Below, piece after piece: positions 61,102 through 64,000 of a stretch of 64,000 nt of DNA. The translations under genes were made by a program, and so were the position numbers. The stretch is from OCS116 sp051531935 (GTDB lineage Bacteria > Pseudomonadota > Alphaproteobacteria > Rhizobiales > OSC116): positions 1 to 64,000 of the forward strand of contig JAOPTR010000009.1 of the NCBI GenBank assembly GCA_051531935.1. The letters run 5' to 3'. Positions within the stretch are counted from its first letter, which is position 1, and the number at the start of each line of letters is the position of its first letter. Below the pieces are notes generated by a model that saw nothing but the letters and a program-made list of their open reading frames with translations, did not search any database and was not told the origin of the DNA.

Positions 61102-61473
61102 ATGGATAAATATTTTAAGTATTTCACCTATTTTTTAGTGGCAAGTGTATTGCTTTTTGCTGCAGCCTATATTTGGGTTTTCATCACTCAAGGTGACTAT
61201 GCCAAAGGCAAATTTGAAATTGTCAATCTCGAGCCATATTCTGTTCATATCGACATGGCCGCTACAAATGCCGAAGGCTCAAACAGGCTCTTTAGGGGCA
61301 GTATTGAAGAAGGCAAAAGCAAGGCCTTCGAAAAATTCATCTACGGCCAAGGCGTTTATGAAATCAAATTGAACAAAAATATTGATTTCTCAATTGGTGA
61401 GTTTAATGATAAAAATAATTTTTCTAAAAGACTTATAATTAAAGACAATAAAGCTTACTTTGATTCTGAGTGA
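61102..61473 (+). CDS. Hypothetical single-helix membrane protein
   Basis: I do not recognise this 123-residue protein. It has one membrane helix near the start, YFTYFLVASVLLFAAAYIWV, and a small extracytoplasmic domain of beta strands, FEIVNLEPYSVHIDMAATN. TGGAGC lies before ATG 61102; an upstream ATG at 61048 within yraN is an unlikely start. It is inserted between yraN and gshB, which are often direct neighbours in relatives. Confidence 0.72.
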   Translation: MDKYFKYFTYFLVASVLLFAAAYIWVFITQGDYAKGKFEIVNLEPYSVHIDMAATNAEGSNRLFRGSIEEGKSKAFEKFIYGQGVYEIKLNKNIDFSIGEFNDKNNFSKRLIIKDNKAYFDSE

Positions 61474-61498
61474 TATAATTGAACCGAAAGTAAATGTT

Positions 61499-62443
61499 AT
61501 GGCATTAAAAATTGCTGTCCAAATGGATCCGATTGAAGATTTTGACATTAGAGGCGATTCAACTTTTGCCATCATGTTATCCGCGCAAAGCCGTGGCGCT
61601 AGTATATTCTGCTATCATGTTGATGATTTAGCAACACAAGGCAACCAAGTGGCAGCATATGGGCATTGGGTTACAGTGCGCGATGAAATTGGCAATCATT
61701 TCGATAAAGGTGATTTGGTGCGCGAAGACTTGCGCCAATTTGATGCACTATTTATGCGCCAAGACCCGCCTTTCGACATGGCATATATCACCGCCACACA
61801 TATTTTAGACCAAATTGCCGATGATGTATTGATCGTTAACAATGCAACAGAAGTGCGCAACGCGCCCGAAAAAATATTTGTGCTTAGATTTCCCGATTTA
61901 ATGCCCGAAACACTGATCACACGATCACAACGTGAGATTGAAGATTTTCGCGAAAAACATGGCGATATTATTGTGAAGCCATTATACGGAAATGGCGGGG
62001 CAGGTGTATTCCGCCTGACAAAAGGCGATTCAAATTTAGCTTCCCTACTCGAATTATTTTTTGAAAAAAACCGCGAACCATTGATGATTCAACCTTTCTT
62101 AAAAGATGTAAAATTTGGCGATAAACGCATTATACTAGTCGATGGCGAAATTGCAGGAGCGATAAACCGCGTGCCATTAGAAGGCCAAGTGCGCTCCAAC
62201 ATGCATGTTGGTGGGCGGCCAGAACCTGTTGAAATTACCGCAAGAGACCGCGAAATTTGCGAGGCACTGAAGCCAGAACTAAAAGCCCGAGGCCTTATAT
62301 TTGTGGGTATTGACGTGATTGGCGATTATTTAACCGAGATTAATGTCACATCACCCACAGGCATTCGTGAAGTGCAGAAATTTGACGGTGTGAACATTGC
62401 CGACATGATATTAGACGTGGTGGAAGATAAACTCAAAGCCTAA
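61499..62443 (+). CDS. gshB: Glutathione synthetase
   Basis: GshB joins gamma-glutamylcysteine and glycine using ATP. The 314-residue ATP-grasp protein has the N-terminal DPIEDFDIRGDSTFAIML, FMRQDPPFDMAYITATHIL, then KPLYGNGGAGVFRL and EINVTSPTGIREVQ for ATP and magnesium binding. ATG 61499 gives the usual length; the frame reaches back to 61460. It is in the rsmI-yraN-gshB-comM cluster. Confidence 0.97.
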   Translation: MALKIAVQMDPIEDFDIRGDSTFAIMLSAQSRGASIFCYHVDDLATQGNQVAAYGHWVTVRDEIGNHFDKGDLVREDLRQFDALFMRQDPPFDMAYITATHILDQIADDVLIVNNATEVRNAPEKIFVLRFPDLMPETLITRSQREIEDFREKHGDIIVKPLYGNGGAGVFRLTKGDSNLASLLELFFEKNREPLMIQPFLKDVKFGDKRIILVDGEIAGAINRVPLEGQVRSNMHVGGRPEPVEITARDREICEALKPELKARGLIFVGIDVIGDYLTEINVTSPTGIREVQKFDGVNIADMILDVVEDKLKA

Positions 62444-62515
62444 TTTGTTCTCTTTTTGTTCTTGACAATAAATGGTAATGCCTGTAGCTTGCTCTCAATT
62501 ATTTAGAGGCAAAGC

Positions 62516-63160
62516 ATGGTTGCACATATCAAAACCGTTACATTTTTAGGCACCGAAGCCATTGCGGTGGATGTGCAAGTGCAAATTAGTTCGGGCATGC
62601 CCGCCTTTACAATTGTTGGCTTGCCCGATAAGGCTGTTGCCGAAAGCCGTGAACGCGTGCGTGCCGCATTGGGTGCCATTGGTTTGGCATTGCCACCAAA
62701 ACGCATCACTGTTAATTTGGCACCCGGAGACCTTCCTAAAGAAGGTAGCCATTTTGATTTGCCAATTGCGCTTGGTTTAATGGCTGCAGCAGGCATCATT
62801 CCGATAGATTATATTGGGCGATTTATCGCCATTGGTGAATTGTCGTTAGACGGCTCTATTGCCCGTGTGGGAGGTAGTTTGCCAACCGCAATGTTTGCCC
62901 ATGCCCATAACTTAAGCCTCATCTGCCCTGCCGATTGCGGTGCCGAAGCCGCTTGGGCAGGCGATGATTTTGAAATTTTAGCGCCTAAAAACCTCATCAG
63001 CCTCATCAACCATATTAAGGGTGAGCAGGTGCTTTCTCGGCCTGTGGCATGTGTGCGTAAAATACCGCAAAACCTGCCCGATTTACGCGACATTCGCGGG
63101 CAAGAAAATGCCAAAAGAGCATTGGAAGTGACGGCAGCAGGTGGCCATAACATGCTATAG
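62516..63160 (+). pseudogene. comM: Truncated ComM/YifB AAA+ ATPase
   Basis: Intact ComM is about 500 residues: an N-terminal LonC-like domain, a Mg-chelatase-like AAA+ domain and a C-terminal domain; it is a branch-migration helicase for natural transformation. Here 214 residues match the N-terminal domain without defect, from AVDVQVQISSGMPAFTIVGL to RALEVTAAGGHNML. The frame then ends in TAG exactly where GPPGxGKT, the Walker A motif, should follow. No continuation is found in any frame of the remaining 840 bases. The protein is certainly non-functional as an ATPase. Confidence 0.93.
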
Positions 63161-63193
63161 TTGTATCCTATTAAATTATCAACTATTTGTATC
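63161..63193. repeat. Repeated TTGTATC at the comM break
   Basis: TTGTATC occurs at 63161-63167, immediately at the break, and again at 63187-63193, 26 bases on. Repeated short motifs at the end of an element are typical of transposase-binding sites, but two 7-mers in AT-rich DNA are weak evidence. Confidence 0.3.
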
Positions 63194-63257
63194 TATGTTT
63201 CTTTGCAAAACATAATAGTTTTCGGCTTAAGTTTGTAATTTTCAACTGAGTGCTCTG

Positions 63258-63563
63258 TCAATCTTCCCTCAATTCGTCATTTTCAATCTCAGCTAAAATT
63301 CTCTTTCGATCGGCCTCATATTTTTCAAAATTACGGCATACCTCTGGCTTGGCACCGCGGCTCTTACAGTTGCCACATATAAATACATGGCTAATGTCCG
63401 CGAAACCATCTCTATCGCCATATTTTTTGATGAGTTTTTGTACGTCAAGCAAAGTGCTATTTGGACAATTTTTACACTTCGCCCAAATTTGCCATTCATC
63501 TGTATTGAATTCAGAAAATCGACGGAATATTGGTATTTCTATTTTCTTCCACATAAGGAACAA
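63258..63563 (-). CDS. Hypothetical protein with two CxxC zinc pairs
   Basis: The 101-residue protein has WAKCKNCPNSTLLDVQKLI and VFICGNCKSRGAKPEVC, two CxxC pairs about 30 residues apart, as in zinc-ribbon proteins common among Rhizobiales. The reading frame opens at TTG 63563, with an ATG at 63554 (MWKKIEIP) as an alternative. It lies just beyond the comM break, on the opposite strand, and is not part of the normal comM neighbourhood that I know of. Function is unknown. Confidence 0.6.
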   Translation of the reverse strand: MFLMWKKIEIPIFRRFSEFNTDEWQIWAKCKNCPNSTLLDVQKLIKKYGDRDGFADISHVFICGNCKSRGAKPEVCRNFEKYEADRKRILAEIENDELRED

Positions 63564-63606
63564 ATAGCGAACAAATGATTCACGGTCAACTAAAATAAAG
63601 GGCAGT

Positions 63607-63789
63607 TTACAATATTCTTCTCATACTGGATACTGACCTTCTGTATTGTTTCCACTTATATTGAATTGCAAATCCAATTAAAAGGAACAATATGGATATG
63701 GCAACTGAATAAAGTGAATTTTCGTTTAGAACGCCATACAGCGCAGCAGTGACGACTATAATCATGAAGGCAACAATTTTTGAAAACAC
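63607..63789 (-). CDS. Small hypothetical membrane protein
   Basis: The 60-residue frame encodes two hydrophobic segments, IVAFMIIVVTAALYGVL and YSVAISILFLLIGFAIQY, and a basic tail. It starts with GTG and AGGAGC lies immediately before it, slightly too close. It follows a partial membrane protein gene by 15 bases. It may be real, but short hydrophobic frames can occur by chance. Confidence 0.4.
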   Translation of the reverse strand: MFSKIVAFMIIVVTAALYGVLNENSLYSVAISILFLLIGFAIQYKWKQYRRSVSSMRRIL

Positions 63790-63804
63790 GCTCCTAAAGG
63801 CATA

Positions 63805-64000
63805 TTAAGACCACTGAATTACTATTGCAAAACCAATGGCACAATTTATTGCTAACCAAATATAGCTAAAAATGCCTAGACCAATTTTAATTGGATAGGG
63901 TAGCCATATTTGGCCAAACCCAATGGCTGGCGATAATAAATCACACGCCAAATGTACCGACAAACCAAGCATTGCTCCAGCTAAAGGCGCGGCACCTGTA
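63805..64000 (-). CDS. Membrane protein, 5-prime end beyond the window
   Basis: An open minus-strand frame of 64 codons runs off the window edge. It encodes hydrophobic segments with LAGAMLGLSVHLACDLLSPA, a stretch with His and Asp that resembles membrane-bound metal-dependent hydrolases of the DUF457 type only weakly, and the C-terminal IWLAINCAIGFAIVIQWS. It ends at TAA at 63805. Too little is visible for a firm assignment. Confidence 0.5.
   Translation of the reverse strand, partial: TGAAPLAGAMLGLSVHLACDLLSPAIGFGQIWLPYPIKIGLGIFSYIWLAINCAIGFAIVIQWS

Noticed and set aside
1..64000. CRISPR array, tRNA, rRNA or insertion sequence
   Set aside because: I saw no regularly spaced repeats, no tRNA T-loop contexts with matching stems, and no transposase gene in the window.

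Overview
This window is chromosomal DNA from a low-GC alphaproteobacterium, most like a marine member of the Hyphomicrobiales/Rhizobiales. The evidence is gene content and order: irr, fabA-fabB-fabI, rdgB-hemW, an LpoA-like lipoprotein diverging from rsmI-yraN-gshB-comM, a complete ccoNOQP-ccoGHIS locus and a RegB/RegA redox pair. The order-level placement is inference. No rRNA, tRNA, CRISPR array or insertion sequence was recognised.

Layout. 1-240 is a hairpin-rich repeat with a 40-N assembly gap; a related copy lies at 40511-40680. 278-2217 holds a TetR regulator, a DUF2306 membrane protein and a LysE-type exporter. gyrB and a bifunctional class A penicillin-binding protein follow. 7.1-13.2 kb is mainly transporters and their regulators, including an EamA transporter behind a clear FMN riboswitch (RibN-type riboflavin uptake). 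13.2-16.8 kb has a YgjP-like metalloprotease and a SCO copper chaperone diverging from RegB/RegA. 16.9-21.2 kb is a tandem pair of chemoreceptors with near-identical signalling domains. 21.3-24.5 kb is a PfkB kinase, class II aldolase and GntR cluster. 26.3-28.6 kb is a three-gene membrane/secreted cluster that I do not recognise.

28.6-37.4 kb is the microaerobic respiration locus on the minus strand: ccoNOQP, ccoG, ccoH, ccoI and an unlisted 52-codon ccoS, preceded by an Fnr gene. FNR boxes lie before ccoN and before fnr, and a perfect orphan box lies upstream of gyrB. With RegB/RegA and SCO, the window carries two oxygen/redox regulators plus the oxidase and copper-delivery genes they usually control.

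37.5-43.5 kb has GNAT/XRE genes, two related beta-rich surface-type proteins flanking an APH(6)-like kinase, Irr, and a second Crp/Fnr regulator diverging from a His-rich periplasmic protein. 43.5-46.2 kb is the unsaturated fatty-acid module fabA-fabB-fabI. 46.2-56.5 kb is accessory: small DUF proteins, a WYL regulator, MFS and MATE pumps with a TetR regulator and a visible operator pair, a phosphatase, an ABC-F protein and a kinase. 56.6-63.2 kb is conserved housekeeping DNA ending in comM, which stops abruptly just before its Walker A motif. The last 840 bases hold small unrelated genes, which suggests the edge of an inserted element or a rearrangement running past the window end.
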